Assembly (NCBI GenBank): GCA_014898415.1
Contig: RCTD01000001.1
Location: 3,968,001 to 4,032,000 of the forward strand
From: Stromatinia cepivora
Lineage: Eukaryota > Ascomycota > Leotiomycetes > Helotiales > Sclerotiniaceae
DNA length: 64,000 bases
Direction: 5' to 3'
Shown: one piece after another, positions 62,901 through 64,000 of the stretch
Numbering within the stretch: the stretch's first letter is position 1
How the letters are laid out: each line of letters opens with the position of its first letter
Made by a program: the position numbers and the translations under genes
The notes under the pieces: generated by a model
The model's input: the letters and a program-made list of their open reading frames with translations, nothing else
Told to the model about the DNA's origin: nothing
Database searches by the model: none

Positions 62901-64000
62901 GTGAAGTAGCTGGTCACAACGACATTGTGTCAACCTACAGTGCCTTAGGTCTCTCATGGCTCCAACTTGGATATTCTGGAAAAGCTGGATTAGCATTGGA
63001 CAAAGCCCAAAGCTTTAGCTTGCGCAGCGATCTTGGCGCCAAAACGGACCTTCACATTGCGTACTCACAATATATGTTAGCACTTGGAAATCTTGAAAAA
63101 TGGTATGTCTACAAATTTTGATCCTCCAGACCCTACTGACACGTCATAGTCAATTTCATTTAGAATGTGCTGAAGGAGCCTTCATTCTGGAGCGAAAAGA
63201 GATAGAAGAAGATAAAGCACCACTCAGTCTCCAAGAAAAGACTCGACTGAACTGTGTGGTGGCGAAAGCTTCTCTGATTCGATCGATGCTTGCCATTGAA
63301 CAGGGAGGCTCAGAATCTGCTCTTATTCATGCTAAGCAGAGCGTTAGGTTGATTAGACGGGCCTGGGCTACCACCGAAGCAATCCTTCGGAAAAAGAAGC
63401 TAGCGGCTGTGCCCAAAGAAGATGCGGAAAAGGTAGCACATGAACTGTCCCAACTAGATATTTATACAAACAAAATAGCAGATCAGCCTCAACAACAAGA
63501 TAGCCCATCAGGAATTGGGTTTTGGCCACTAGTCAGCCCTCTTTTTCAGGGACTGGTCCATTTATCCAATTTATACGCCCATCATGGATTATTCCAAGAG
63601 ACATTGCATTATGGAGAGCAAGCCCATGAACTCATTAAAGCATTCAATTTTGATGGGCAGACTGCAATAGCTTTAGCAACACTTGGAAGCATTTGGACTA
63701 AAGCCGGGGATCTAGACAAGGGCACCGATTACCTTCTGGACGCCGAGAAATACTATAAGAATGGTATCAAGGGCAAAAGTTCGGTGACTGTTGCATGTCA
63801 AGTAGGCCGTCTCCGTGGAATGCTTGGAGATCGTAAAGCTGAAATTGCATGTTTGGAAGAAGCAAACCAGACTCTCAAAACTCTCATAGACCCTACATTT
63901 CTTGCAGCTCTGGAATCAGGTAGTACTGGCGAACAGGAGACTCCTGATACACTGGAACCCGGAATGCAAAAGCTCGAAATATCGAAGCGAAAAGCGCCAG
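59909..64000 (+). CDS. ESP1: Separase (Esp1/Cut1/BimB), N-terminal part, truncated by window end
   Basis: Exon 1 (59909-63102) and exon 2 (63150-64000, continuing past the window) are joined by a 47-nt intron, giving about 1,348 visible residues. The ATG at 59909 follows an in-frame TTG and is the first Met. The visible part is the long alpha-helical superhelical domain: a Ser/Thr-rich N-terminus with a KEN-like box (ADKENTNAN, about residue 75) followed by HEAT/TPR-like helices. Segments such as ASLIRSMLAIEQGG, FWPLVSPLFQGLVHL and LYAHHGLFQETLHYGEQA are typical of fungal separases. The caspase-like catalytic domain (C50 His/Cys) lies outside the window. The protease cleaves cohesin at anaphase and is held inactive by securin. 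No break was seen. Confidence 0.9.

Noticed and set aside
1..64000. CRISPR arrays, operons, ribosome binding sites, riboswitches
   Set aside because: Intron-containing eukaryotic nuclear DNA; no direct-repeat/spacer array or bacterial signal was seen.

Overview
The window looks like a filamentous ascomycete chromosome segment, most likely a leotiomycete of the Sclerotiniaceae type. Genes carry short (about 45-200 nt) GT-AG introns. The gene set (exportin-t, separase, sirtuin 4, xylulokinase, DnaJ/TPR co-chaperone, alpha-1,4-glucan lyase, rhodopsin-domain membrane protein, P450) is fungal. Repeats show the C-to-T/G-to-A decay typical of repeat-induced point mutation (RIP). The taxon is inferred from protein flavour, not from a search.

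Region 1 (1 to about 13.1 kb) is an extremely AT-rich block of decayed repeats. Two separate Ty1/Copia retrotransposons on the + strand can still be read through stop codons (integrase, reverse transcriptase, RNase H; 1-3721 and about 4.6-8.7 kb). They are followed by an undecodable AT-rich stretch and an 816-bp fold-back element with TA target duplication (12169-12984).

Region 2 (13.1-25.7 kb) is an accessory island of normal base composition broken by AT-rich patches. It holds three intact-looking genes: a UbiA-superfamily membrane enzyme (13753-14784), a fungal rhodopsin-domain protein (17304-18744) and a cytochrome P450 (23076-25122). A pogo/Fot1-like DNA transposon with a ruined transposase (20068-22252) and a 197-bp inverted-repeat MITE (25529-25725) are also present. 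UbiA enzyme plus P450 suggests a small terpenoid-type locus eroded or split by transposons.

Region 3 (26.3-45.3 kb) mixes conserved and dispensable genes: LOS1/exportin-t (minus), a glucan lyase of the anhydrofructose pathway (plus), a dynamin-like GTPase (minus) and a DnaJ/TPR co-chaperone (minus). The intergenic stretches are long and contain decayed ORFs and small tandem repeats. Region 4 (45.3-52.9 kb) is a 7.5-kb gene-poor interval with microsatellites and a 20-nt motif recurring four times.

Region 5 (52.9-64 kb) is compact and conserved: xylulokinase (minus), mitochondrial MMT-type metal transporter (minus), sirtuin 4-type deacylase (plus), a small mitochondrial membrane protein (minus) and the N-terminal part of separase (plus, running off the window). 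Two divergent promoters and one tail-to-tail pair 46 bp apart occur here. All exon junctions were read by eye from splice signals and frame continuity; each multi-exon CDS listed as intact sums to a multiple of three.
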